DNA of 64,000 nt, taken from NCBI GenBank assembly GCA_934358675.1, contig CAKRKX010000003.1, positions 1 to 64,000 of the forward strand. The letters run 5' to 3'. The DNA is from an uncultured Agathobacter sp. GTDB lineage: Bacteria > Bacillota > Clostridia > Lachnospirales > Lachnospiraceae. The notes under the pieces were generated by a model, which was not told the origin of the DNA, did no database searches, and saw only the letters and a list, made by a program, of their open reading frames with translations. The translations under genes and the position numbers were made by a program. Of the stretch, positions 56,666 through 64,000 are shown in pieces (within the stretch, counting starts at the first letter, position 1; the number at the start of each line of letters is the position of its first letter).

Positions 56666-56723
56666 ATTATAGTGCATTATAGTGGATTATAGTGCTTAAG
56701 ACAAATTATAGTCAATTATAGTG
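56666..56723. repeat. Five 10-bp-phased ATTATAGT(G) iterons
   Basis: ATTATAGT or ATTATAGTG starts at 56666, 56676, 56686, 56705 and 56715. Spacings are 10, 10, 19 and 10 bp, so the copies lie nearly on one face of the helix. They sit between the zinc-ribbon gene and the metG promoter. Confidence 0.8.
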
Positions 56724-56776
56724 TAAGTTGGAAAGTGATATATTGATGGAGAAATTGGAATAATAACTGGTTCCAC

Positions 56777-56805
56777 TTGACAGAATCTGATCAAGTAAGT
56801 ATGAT
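56777..56805 (+). promoter_or_regulatory. Promoter of T-box-metG
   Basis: TTGACA (56777-56782), a 17-bp spacer and TATGAT (56800-56805). Confidence 0.85.
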
Positions 56806-56811
56806 AAATGA

Positions 56812-57105
56812 CGTAATAACAAACACTATCATTAGGTAAACACTGGGAAAAAGAGAGTACATCCGGCAGGAACCTTACAGAGAGATCTCGAAAGGCTGAG
56901 AGGAGATCGGGGAGAGCAGATGGAAGATGGCTTTGGAGTGGCAGGGGCGAACCGCGCATGCGGATAGGCTCTGACGGGACCGCCTGTTATAGCGGAGAAT
57001 GTGCATGCATTTACAGAGGCTGGGATCGCGAGGTGCCGGTGAATGGAAGTGGTAACACGGGATGATATTCTCGTCTTCTTAGGAAGACGAGATTTTTTAT
57101 TTTAT
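56812..57105 (+). ncRNA. T-box leader of metG
   Basis: The T-box GAAGTGGTAACACGG lies at about 57047-57061, followed by a terminator stem TCTCGTCTTC/GAAGACGAGA (about 57069-57093) and a T run. GAGAGTACATCC near the 5' end fits the stem I AGTA element, and an ATG in AGCAGATGGAAG (about 56916-56927) is a suitable Met specifier. It regulates metG by tRNA-Met charging. Confidence 0.9.
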
Positions 57106-57123
57106 CAAAGGAGGCCCAATAAG

Positions 57124-59112
57124 ATGGCGAACAAAGGGAAATATTATATGACAACAGCGATTGCCTACACATCAGGTAAGCCGCATATCGGAAATACTTA
57201 CGAGATTATTCTTGCAGATGCGATCGCAAGATATAAGCGTGCGGAAGGATACGATGTCTATTTCCAGACCGGAACTGACGAGCATGGTCAGAAGATTCAG
57301 GAGAAGGCAGAGGCAGCAGGCATCTCCCCGAAGGAGTATGTTGATCAGGTATCCGGCGAGGTTAAGAGAATCTGGGATCTCGTAAACTCTTCTTATGATA
57401 ATTTCGTTCGTACAACCGACGAGGACCATGAGAAATGCGTTAAGAAGATTTTTAAGAAATTATACGATCAGGGCGATATCTACAAGGGTTCTTACGAGGG
57501 AATGTACTGTACCCCTTGTGAGTCTTTCTGGACCGAGTCACAGCTTGTGGACGGCAAGTGCCCGGACTGCGGACGTGAGGTAAAGCCTGCAAAAGAGGAG
57601 GCTTACTTCTTCAAGATGAGCAAGTACGCAGATCGTCTGATCGATTACATCAACACACATCCGGAGTTTATCCAGCCGGTATCCAGAAAGAACGAGATGA
57701 TGAACAACTTCCTTCTTCCGGGACTTCAGGATCTGTGTGTATCGAGAACTTCTTTCAGCTGGGGAATCCCTGTTGATTTCGATCCAAAGCATGTTGTGTA
57801 TGTATGGCTTGATGCTTTGACAAACTATATCACGAAGATTGGCTACGATCCGGACGGATCAAGCGAGCTGTTCAATAAGAACTGGCCTGCAGATCTGCAT
57901 CTGATCGGTAAAGATATCGTTCGTTTCCATACCATTTACTGGCCGATTTTCCTGATGGCGCTGGATCTGCCGCTGCCGAAGCAGGTATTCGGACATCCGT
58001 GGCTGCTCCAGGGCGGAGACAAGATGAGTAAGTCCAAAGGAAACGTGATCTATGCAGACGATATGGTAGATCTGTTTGGCGTGGACGCAACACGTTACTT
58101 CGTATTGCATGAGATGCCTTACGAGAACGACGGTGTGATCACATGGGATCTCGTGATCGAGCGTTTCAATTCGGATCTTGCTAATATTCTCGGAAACCTC
58201 GTAAATCGTACGATTTCCATGAGCAACAAATATTTTGGCGGAATCGTGAAGTCCACCGGCGTGACGGCAGAGGTCGATGAGGATCTCAAGGCTGTTGTTA
58301 CCGGAACCCGTGACCGCGTGGCACAGAAGATGGAGAAGCTTCGTGTGGCAGATGCCATCTCCGAAGTGTTCGCATTGTTCCGTCGCTGCAACAAATACAT
58401 TGATGAGACTACGCCTTGGGTACTTGCCAAGGATGAGGCGCAGCAGGATCGTCTGGCAGAGGTTCTCTACAACCTGACCGAGTCCATCACGATCGGTGCA
58501 AGCCTGTTACATTCCTTCTTACCGGAGACTGCAGAGAAGATCGTTGCGCAGTTATCAACTTCTCTTCGTGACTTCGATGACCTTGATAAGTTTGGTCTGT
58601 ATGCAAATGGAACCAAGGTGACTGAGACACCGGAGATTCTGTTCGCAAGACTTGACCCGAAGGAGATCATGCCGAAGGTTGAGGAACTTCAGGCAAAGCA
58701 GAAGGCTGAGTATGAGGTAGAACAGAAGAAATTAAACGGCGAGGAAGCAGCAGAGGAAGAGGCTTCGATCGATATCGAGCCAAAGGAAGAGATCACATTT
58801 GACGATTTCATGAAGATGCAGTTCCAGGTGGGTGAGATCCTTTCCTGCGAGGCAGTTGCGAAATCCAAGAAGCTGCTTTGTTCCCAGGTGAAGATCGGAA
58901 GTCAGGTAAAGCAGATCGTATCCGGAATCCGCAAGGATTACTCACCGGAAGAGATGGTCGGCAAGAAAGTTATGGTACTTGTGAACTTAAAGCCGGCGAA
59001 GCTTGCAGGCGTTTTATCAGAGGGAATGCTTCTGTGCGCAGAGGATGCGGACGGAAATCTTTCGCTCATGACACCGGAGAAAAAGATGCCGAGCGGAGCA
59101 GAGATCTGTTAA
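57124..59112 (+). CDS. metG: Methionyl-tRNA synthetase
   Basis: A class I synthetase charging tRNA-Met (662 aa). The HIGH motif is HIGN (21-24). The zinc-binding knuckle has four cysteines in CTPCESFW...GKCPDCG. The KMSKS loop is GGDKMSKSKGN (about 300-310), the anticodon-binding helical domain is present, and a C-terminal Trbp111-like tRNA-binding dimerisation domain follows (ITFDDFMKMQFQVGEIL to the end). The ATG at 57124 follows AAGGAGGCCC; codons upstream to 57043 lie in the T-box terminator. A truncated TH repeat follows the gene. Confidence 0.98.
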   Translation: MANKGKYYMTTAIAYTSGKPHIGNTYEIILADAIARYKRAEGYDVYFQTGTDEHGQKIQEKAEAAGISPKEYVDQVSGEVKRIWDLVNSSYDNFVRTTDEDHEKCVKKIFKKLYDQGDIYKGSYEGMYCTPCESFWTESQLVDGKCPDCGREVKPAKEEAYFFKMSKYADRLIDYINTHPEFIQPVSRKNEMMNNFLLPGLQDLCVSRTSFSWGIPVDFDPKHVVYVWLDALTNYITKIGYDPDGSSELFNKNWPADLHLIGKDIVRFHTIYWPIFLMALDLPLPKQVFGHPWLLQGGDKMSKSKGNVIYADDMVDLFGVDATRYFVLHEMPYENDGVITWDLVIERFNSDLANILGNLVNRTISMSNKYFGGIVKSTGVTAEVDEDLKAVVTGTRDRVAQKMEKLRVADAISEVFALFRRCNKYIDETTPWVLAKDEAQQDRLAEVLYNLTESITIGASLLHSFLPETAEKIVAQLSTSLRDFDDLDKFGLYANGTKVTETPEILFARLDPKEIMPKVEELQAKQKAEYEVEQKKLNGEEAAEEEASIDIEPKEEITFDDFMKMQFQVGEILSCEAVAKSKKLLCSQVKIGSQVKQIVSGIRKDYSPEEMVGKKVMVLVNLKPAKLAGVLSEGMLLCAEDADGNLSLMTPEKKMPSGAEIC

Positions 59113-59124
59113 ACCAGATGTCAT

Positions 59125-59198
59125 AAATCAGGGTGTGTTTCTGCTTGCAGAAAACACAATCTGATTTCATGACTCGCCCCATACATGAGCAATTCGTA
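59125..59198 (+). repeat. Truncated three-hairpin element TH-C after metG
   Basis: Hairpin 1 is complete (AAATCAG at 59125-59131 with CTGATTT at 59161-59167, inner CTGC-TT-GCAG stem). The linker CATGACTCGCCCC...ATGAG is then joined directly to CAATTCGTA, the last bases of hairpin 3. Hairpin 2 and most of hairpin 3 are missing. Confidence 0.7.
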
Positions 59199-59224
59199 GT
59201 TTAACAGAATCATATATCCCGCCC

Positions 59225-59283
59225 TTGACTTTTCCCTACACATGCACAATAATTAACTTGAGAGTAATTTACTTGAAAGTTAA
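59225..59283 (+). promoter_or_regulatory. Promoter and repeats before the AAA/DUF234 gene
   Basis: TTGACT (59225-59230), a 17-bp spacer and AATAAT (59248-59253). Directly downstream, an inverted repeat TTAACTT/AAGTTAA (59253-59259, 59277-59283) encloses the direct repeat ACTTGAGAGT/ACTTGAAAGT (59256-59265, 59271-59280). Confidence 0.55.
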
Positions 59284-59310
59284 TTATATGCAAAGCGAGG
59301 TGAAACCACT

Positions 59311-60720
59311 ATGCAGAAAAAGTTTATCGGAAGAGAAAACGAACTGAAAGAACTCAATGAACTCTACGAACAGAATCGATTTCAGCTGTTTGTATTATAT
59401 GGGCGCAGGCGTGTTGGTAAGACCACATTGCTCAATGAATTTTGTAAGGGAAAAGCTGCTGTTTTTTATTCCGCAGAGCAGAGCAATGACAAACTGAATC
59501 TTGAGAAATTTTCTACGCTCGTTTTTCATTATTATAACGAATCGAATTTGCAGGCGTTTTCATCATGGAGTAATGCATTTTTGTATTTGAATGAACGTCA
59601 AAACGGGAAGCGGCTTATTATTGTTATTGATGAGTTCCCGTATCTTGTTCAGAAAAATCGTGCCTTGCTTTCGGAATTTCAGCATTTGATCGATCATCAG
59701 TTAAAAGGCGGAAATCTGTTTATTGTACTATGCGGAAGTTATATGGGATTTATGGAGAAAGAAGTTCTGGGTGCAAAAAGTCCGTTGTTTGGACGCCGAA
59801 CCGGACAGCTTCATATGAAACCATTTCATTATCAGACAAGCCTGCAATTTATGGATGGCTTTACGGATGAAGAAAAACTGATGCTATATGGTGCATTCGG
59901 CGGTACGCCTTTATATTTGCAGTTGATTCAGAATGATAAAAGCTGGGAAGAAAATATAAAGCATAATTTCCTGAAAAATACTTCTTATTTATATGAGGAA
60001 CCATTGCTTTTGCTGAGGCAGGAAGTGCAGGAACCGGGAGTGTACAGCGCAATCATAGAGGCGATTGCCAACGGCTACACAAAGGCGAATGAGATTTCCA
60101 CAAAGATTGGTGAGGATACCGCAAAATGCCTCAAGTATATTAAAATACTTTGTGAATTGGGGATCCTTTATAAAGAAACGCCTTTTGGAGAGAAGGAATC
60201 GTCGAGAAAGACACTGTATGGAATTTCGGATTTGATGTTTCGATTCTGGTATCGTTATGTGTTTGCCAACCGAACGTTAGTTGAGACGGATGCAAGCCAG
60301 GCAGTATGGACAAAGAAGATCGAGCCGGATTATAGTAATTATATGGGACTGGTTTTCGAAAAGATCTGTATTGATTATCTGAGCATGCAGAATGCCAAGG
60401 GAAATTTACCGATACTTTTTACCAGCATTGGCAGGTGGTGGGGAACCGATTCAAAAACACGCAGTCAGATTGAGATCGATCTTATTGCAAACGACGGTGA
60501 CGATTACATTGTTGGTGAATGCAAATGGAGAAACGAAAAGCTGGATCTGTCGGTGTTTACCAGCTTGAAGGAAAAGGCAGATGTGTATAGCAAAAAGCGG
60601 AATCATACATGGTATGCGCTTTTTTCAAAGTCAGGCTTCACGGATGCAGTTACAGAAGAAGCAAAGAAAAATGATCAGCTTATATTGGTTGATCTGCAGC
60701 AATTGGTACAGAATAGATAA
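59311..60720 (+). CDS. AAA ATPase with DUF234 nuclease-like domain
   Basis: A 469-residue cytoplasmic protein of the archaeal-type ATPase family. Walker A YGRRRVGKTTLLNEF (about 30-44), Walker B LIIVIDEFPYL and a sensor LCGSYMGFME are followed by a helical region with a winged-helix segment (EISTKIGEDTAKCLKYIKILCELGIL). The C-terminal DUF234 carries IEIDLIANDGDDYIVGECKWRNEK, with the D and ExK spacing of PD-(D/E)xK nucleases. Role unknown; a family with scattered occurrence suggestive of transfer. AGCGAGGTGAAACC precedes the ATG. It is the second such ATPase-nuclease-like gene in the window. Confidence 0.88.
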   Translation: MQKKFIGRENELKELNELYEQNRFQLFVLYGRRRVGKTTLLNEFCKGKAAVFYSAEQSNDKLNLEKFSTLVFHYYNESNLQAFSSWSNAFLYLNERQNGKRLIIVIDEFPYLVQKNRALLSEFQHLIDHQLKGGNLFIVLCGSYMGFMEKEVLGAKSPLFGRRTGQLHMKPFHYQTSLQFMDGFTDEEKLMLYGAFGGTPLYLQLIQNDKSWEENIKHNFLKNTSYLYEEPLLLLRQEVQEPGVYSAIIEAIANGYTKANEISTKIGEDTAKCLKYIKILCELGILYKETPFGEKESSRKTLYGISDLMFRFWYRYVFANRTLVETDASQAVWTKKIEPDYSNYMGLVFEKICIDYLSMQNAKGNLPILFTSIGRWWGTDSKTRSQIEIDLIANDGDDYIVGECKWRNEKLDLSVFTSLKEKADVYSKKRNHTWYALFSKSGFTDAVTEEAKKNDQLILVDLQQLVQNR

Positions 60721-60750
60721 GAGCGATAACACAAGACAGGAGGGGAAAGT

Positions 60751-61299
60751 ATGGAAATCCTGGATATTGTAGATGACAATGGAATACCGACTGGCAAGAC
60801 GGTGGATCGTGTGACTGCGCACCGCGAGGGCATCCAGCACCGGACGGCACATCTGTGGATCGCGCGCAGACGGGACGGACAGATTGAGTTGCTCCTGCAA
60901 AAGCGTTGCATGGAAAAGGATTCGTTTCCGGGATGTTACGACATCTCAAGTGCCGGACACATTCCGGCGGGCATGGATTATGTTCCGTCGGCACTCAGGG
61001 AGCTTCGCGAGGAGCTTGGTGTGACAGCACAGGCAGAGGATCTGATTCCATGCGGATTAAAGCGTGTAACTGTGAAGAATGAATTTCACGAGCATCCGTA
61101 TGTGGATCGTCAGGTGTGCAATGTCTATCTGATGTGGATGGATCGTCCGGCGGAGGAATTCGTTGTGCAGAGGGAAGAGATTGAAAGCGTTATGTGGATG
61201 GAGTATCAGGCTGTTCGCAAAGCGGTAACAGAGAATACGATTCCGAATTGCATTGATATCGAAGAACTTGATATGATCGAAAAGCATTTTGAAGATTAA
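60751..61299 (+). CDS. Nudix hydrolase (IDI/YfcD-like)
   Basis: A 182-residue hydrolase of nucleoside- or isopentenyl-diphosphate type. The Nudix box reads GHIPAGMDYVPSALRELREELGV (about 70-92): the catalytic REx2EExG part is intact, but the first Glu of Gx5E is Met. The start EILDIVDDNGIPTGKTVDRVTAHREGIQHRTAHLWI is typical of the IDI-like subgroup of Nudix enzymes. AGGAGGGGAAAGT precedes the ATG. It lies 30 bp behind the DUF234 gene and may be co-transcribed, though the functions need not be linked. Confidence 0.9.
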   Translation: MEILDIVDDNGIPTGKTVDRVTAHREGIQHRTAHLWIARRRDGQIELLLQKRCMEKDSFPGCYDISSAGHIPAGMDYVPSALRELREELGVTAQAEDLIPCGLKRVTVKNEFHEHPYVDRQVCNVYLMWMDRPAEEFVVQREEIESVMWMEYQAVRKAVTENTIPNCIDIEELDMIEKHFED

Positions 61300-61373
61300 A
61301 ACAGATTATGAGAAAGAATTCAGAATGGATGCACTAGCAGAGACATTTGATTCTGAACAATGAAGGAGCGTTC

Positions 61374-62156
61374 ATGATATTTGAAACCCATGCACATTAT
61401 GACGATGAAAAATTTGCAGAGGACAGGGAAGAGGTTCTTGCTGATCTGCTGAAGCGGGGCATCCGCCCGGTCATCAATGTCGGAGCATCCATAGAATCAA
61501 CTAAGACAACCTTAGAGATCGCCGAGAGTCATGATTTCGTCTATGCAGCAGTCGGTGTGCATCCGAGTGATATTGACGGATTGAATGAGGAAACCTTCGC
61601 ATGGCTTGCGGAGCAGACAAAGCACGCGAAAACGGTTGCGATCGGTGAAATCGGACTGGATTATTATTGGGACAAGGAAGCGGATGTGCAGGAGCAGCAA
61701 CGCTATTGGTTTAAGCGCCAGCTGGAGCTTGCCCGCGAGAAAGAGCTTCCGGTCATTATCCATTCGAGGGATGCGGCGGAAGATACGATGGATATTTTGC
61801 AGGAACTTCATAAGCAAGGTCTGAATCATCCGGGTGTGATCCACTGTTATTCCTACTCGCCGGAGATGGCGTATGAATTCATCAAGATGGGCTATTACAT
61901 CGGTGTCGGCGGTGTTGTCACTTTTAAAAATGCAAAGAAACTTGTCCGCACGGTCGAGGAAATCCCGATGGAGCGGATTCTGCTGGAAACCGACTGCCCG
62001 TATATGGCGCCGGAGCCACACCGCGGAACACGTAACGATTCGCGTAACATTCCGTATGTGATCGAGAAGATTGCACAGATCAAGGGGATTGATCCGCAAG
62101 TTGTGGAAGAGACGGCGCGTGAGAATGCATTTCGGCTTTTTACGAAAGTTGTATAA
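61374..62156 (+). CDS. TatD-family metal-dependent DNase
   Basis: A metal-dependent deoxyribonuclease of the TatD family (260 aa, TIM barrel). Ligands are visible in FETHAHYDDEKF (His-x-His), GEIGLDYYW (Glu), VIIHSRDA (His), VIHCYSYS (His) and LLETDCPY (Asp). In bacteria it acts in DNA repair or degradation. The ATG at 61374 follows AAGGAG; an earlier ATG at 61347 would add nine residues without family support. In many Firmicutes tatD follows metG; here it lies two genes downstream of metG, with the DUF234 and Nudix genes between. Confidence 0.95.
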   Translation: MIFETHAHYDDEKFAEDREEVLADLLKRGIRPVINVGASIESTKTTLEIAESHDFVYAAVGVHPSDIDGLNEETFAWLAEQTKHAKTVAIGEIGLDYYWDKEADVQEQQRYWFKRQLELAREKELPVIIHSRDAAEDTMDILQELHKQGLNHPGVIHCYSYSPEMAYEFIKMGYYIGVGGVVTFKNAKKLVRTVEEIPMERILLETDCPYMAPEPHRGTRNDSRNIPYVIEKIAQIKGIDPQVVEETARENAFRLFTKVV

Positions 62157-62158
62157 TG

Positions 62159-62205
62159 AAAAGCTGCGATTTCATAAGGCAAACTTATGGAGTTGCGGCT
62201 TTTTT
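62159..62205 (+). terminator. Intrinsic terminator of tatD
   Basis: AAAGCTGCGA pairs with GTTGCGGCTTT around an inner CATAAG/CTTATG stem, followed by six T. Confidence 0.8.
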
Positions 62206-62312
62206 CAGCGTTTGCAACCGCCGGTTGACAATATATACGGACTTCCTGGTGGTAATGCAACCGCCAATTTTGGTAGAATCAGATGAACAAATAAAGAAAG
62301 GCGGGAATTGTA

Positions 62313-62936
62313 ATGAGCATAGCGGACAGAATTCAGACATTAAGAAAAAGCAAAGGGATCTCACAGGAGGAATTGGCGGATAAGGTTGGCGTTTCGCGTC
62401 AGGCCGTTTCCAAGTGGGAGAGCGGGCAAAGCGCACCGGATATTGAAAAAATTATCTTACTCAGTGGATTCTTTGGTGTTACGACTGATTTTTTATTAAA
62501 GGGAATCGAACCGGTAGCGGAGGAAACAAAGTCGAAGCCCGATGCGAGAATCTTTGCTTTGGCAGGAACAGTAATCAATTTTATTGGTCTGGTTGTTGCG
62601 ATTATGATTTGGGTGGAGGAACAGACTTTGGGATCTGTTGCGGTCGGACTCATTATCATGGCGGTGGGGTGTCTGAGTTTTGGAGTCGGACAGTACATAG
62701 GTACGAATAGGAGAGCTTCCTCCCGGATTTTTGGAACAATCAATGTATGGCTGCTGAGTCCTATTCCGTGCGTGTGCATATACCTGTTGCTGTATCGTAT
62801 CATCGACCGATTGTGGTGGAGTCCTAGGTTTTCGCAAAATGGGAGTGCTGCTTTAGGAATCGGACCTTGTTTGCTCATTTACGTTGTGTTCTGTGTTGTT
62901 TTTGATGTTGTGTGGCTAAAGTGCAAAAAGAGATAA
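62313..62936 (+). CDS. XRE-family regulator with membrane helices
   Basis: 207 aa. The N-terminal helix-turn-helix (SIADRIQTLRKSKGISQEELADKVGVSRQAVSKWESGQSAPDIEKI, residues 2-46) is of the widespread Firmicutes type with QAVSKWE. Four hydrophobic segments fill the rest (about 82-102, 110-128, 143-163 and 180-202). It is probably a membrane-bound regulator of unknown signal. TGCAACCGCC occurs twice upstream (62213-62222 and 62256-62265) and could be its operator. AAAGGCGGGAATTG precedes the ATG. Confidence 0.88.
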   Translation: MSIADRIQTLRKSKGISQEELADKVGVSRQAVSKWESGQSAPDIEKIILLSGFFGVTTDFLLKGIEPVAEETKSKPDARIFALAGTVINFIGLVVAIMIWVEEQTLGSVAVGLIIMAVGCLSFGVGQYIGTNRRASSRIFGTINVWLLSPIPCVCIYLLLYRIIDRLWWSPRFSQNGSAALGIGPCLLIYVVFCVVFDVVWLKCKKR

Positions 62937-63033
62937 ACGCGTCTGGGTGTTTGCATACAAATAATTTGACTTGTTATATGGGGTAGACTAGAATTTTGCA
63001 TAGAAGAAATTGGATTTTATGGAGGGTAATATC

Positions 63034-63234
63034 ATGAAGAAATTGATTGCAAAAATCGAGGATATGAATTTTAGCGGACGCGAGCATTTTCTGCTCGGCG
63101 TGTGTCTGCTGCTCGGCGGAACACTGCTTGGAATGTTGCTTTCACCGAAGGGGGAAAGAGTGATCGGAAGCCATAACGGTAACAATAATACCGGTTATTA
63201 CAATGAAAACGACGAGCATGAGGACGACGAATAG
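63034..63234 (+). CDS. Small membrane protein with acidic Asn-rich tail
   Basis: A 66-residue protein with one hydrophobic helix (FLLGVCLLLGGTLLGMLLSPKG, about 18-40) and a hydrophilic tail rich in Asn, Glu and Asp. The SPKG motif after the helix recalls small YtxH-like proteins, but the match is too short to name. GGAGGG lies 8 bp before the ATG at 63034. It is followed 30 bp later by a zinc-ribbon membrane protein and may be part of the same unit. Confidence 0.75.
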   Translation: MKKLIAKIEDMNFSGREHFLLGVCLLLGGTLLGMLLSPKGERVIGSHNGNNNTGYYNENDEHEDDE

Positions 63235-63264
63235 ACGCTTTAGAAGAATAAAAGGGGAACACAA

Positions 63265-64000
63265 ATGAGTTACAGAGCCAGTGACGGAACAAGGCAGTGG
63301 GACGGCAGTAAGAAGGTGCCGGAGGAGCGGATGGCGATGAAGATGACAAGCTTTGCACGCACCGGAATCACTCCGGATATTGCAGGCGCGGATCTGTCAT
63401 ATGCCTTGAAATTACAATACAACCGGTGGAAAGCCAAGGATCTGCGTGTGACGATGGAGGTTACGCCGTCCGATGTGGGCAAGCCGCAGGTGCCGACGCG
63501 GGGATTCCATTGGAATGATGCGAAGTATACGCATGAGCGCCGTTTCGACACAGGAACGAAAACGCAGAAATATTATAAAGATGGCAAATGTATTCATTCA
63601 CGCGAGGATGAGGTCGGGATCAACGCGATCGTGACGGATCTTGCCGTGGATGGGGGAATCGTGGAATCGGACAGCTATTGCTGTCCATCGTGCGGTGCGA
63701 TCAGCACGGTCAGAGAGCTGATGAACGGATGCCCGTATTGCAAGGCCCGGTTTCTGATGCCGGATCTGTTTCCGAAAGTTACGAATTTCTATTTTTATGA
63801 GGATGATTCCAGCAAAGTGGATTTCATTCGGAATACGGTGATCGTCGGCGCAGTGATTGCTGCGCTGTATGAGCTTGTGCAGTGTCTGGGAAGCCGGCAA
63901 CTGCTCGATTTTGTGATGGTGCCGGTCGCAGGACTGATGGGCGCTTTCATAGGATTGATGTGCGGTGGGTTTGCATTCCTGGGATATGCGATCTACAAGG
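63265..64000 (+). CDS. Zinc-ribbon membrane protein (3' end outside the window)
   Basis: The reading frame runs to the window end without a stop, giving 245 residues of a longer protein. After a soluble N-terminal region (WDGSKKVPEERMAMKMTSFARTGITPDIAGADLSYALKLQYNRW) comes a zinc ribbon CCPSCGAISTVRELMNGCPYC (about 143-163), then FLMPDLFPKVTNFYFYED and two membrane helices (about 192-210 and 217-240). The arrangement resembles TIM44-like-domain proteins of Lachnospiraceae whose C-terminal domain would follow outside this window; that part is inference. AAAAGGGGAACACAA precedes the ATG. Confidence 0.8.
   Translation, partial: MSYRASDGTRQWDGSKKVPEERMAMKMTSFARTGITPDIAGADLSYALKLQYNRWKAKDLRVTMEVTPSDVGKPQVPTRGFHWNDAKYTHERRFDTGTKTQKYYKDGKCIHSREDEVGINAIVTDLAVDGGIVESDSYCCPSCGAISTVRELMNGCPYCKARFLMPDLFPKVTNFYFYEDDSSKVDFIRNTVIVGAVIAALYELVQCLGSRQLLDFVMVPVAGLMGAFIGLMCGGFAFLGYAIYK

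Overview
The window looks like a chromosome segment from an anaerobic Gram-positive Clostridia, most likely a member of the Lachnospiraceae. Supporting signs are strong AGGAGG ribosome sites, a small clostridial 2[4Fe-4S] ferredoxin, T-box leaders on tyrS and metG, an Mn riboswitch on mntP, a Na+-type F-ATP synthase and secreted GH13/GH25 enzymes with Gram-positive signal peptides. The genus cannot be fixed from the sequence alone. I found no tRNA, rRNA, prophage, insertion sequence with a transposase, or CRISPR array.

Layout. 1-4 kb: an unrecognised membrane protein, ferredoxin, HAD phosphatase, an uncharacterised protein and a cytidylate-kinase-like protein. 4-8.7 kb: a LacI-type regulator followed, after an operator-rich promoter region, by two GH13 alpha-glucosidases whose specificity residues differ. 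8.8-18.2 kb: a secreted protein divergent from a MerR regulator, a Na+-coupled NSS transporter, a membrane-bound XRE regulator, a two-component system and a secreted GH25 lysozyme with three Fn3 domains. 18.2-25.6 kb: a catabolic cluster with an iron-sulfur/FAD multisubunit amino-acid or opine-type dehydrogenase, an ornithine-cyclodeaminase-family protein, an AraC regulator, a P-II protein and an APC permease. Its two transcription units begin with matching promoter and hairpin leaders. 25.6-29.2 kb: an ECF sigma/anti-sigma pair and a MerR-type protein, bracketed by two related palindromic elements.

29.3-39.7 kb: tsaC, a ywlE-like gene without its catalytic Cys, upp, a dCMP deaminase, then the complete atp operon (atpZ-I-B-E-F-H-A-G-D-C). 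The order parallels ywlC-ywlE-upp-atp of Bacillus subtilis. Structured repeats sit inside this operon between atpB and atpE and between atpG and atpD. 39.8-46.7 kb: small membrane and lipoproteins, an AAA/DUF4143 ATPase, a membrane-tethered MerR regulator with a classic 19-bp-spacer promoter, azlCD and a secreted alpha-amylase. 46.8-50.6 kb: T-box-tyrS, Mn riboswitch-mntP and a Na+/Ca2+ antiporter. 50.7-56.1 kb: ECF sigma/DUF4367 anti-sigma, the remnant of a small secreted-peptide gene, and an FtsX-type ABC transporter. 56.1-64 kb: a zinc-ribbon protein, 10-bp-phased iterons, T-box-metG, an AAA/DUF234 ATPase, Nudix, TatD, an XRE regulator and a zinc-ribbon membrane protein cut off by the window end.

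The least explained material is non-coding. It includes a palindromic element family with one long and one deleted copy, a three-hairpin element whose stems covary between copies near atpD, tyrS and metG, a covarying tandem hairpin element between atpB and atpE, and the duplicated leader of the 18-25 kb catabolic cluster.
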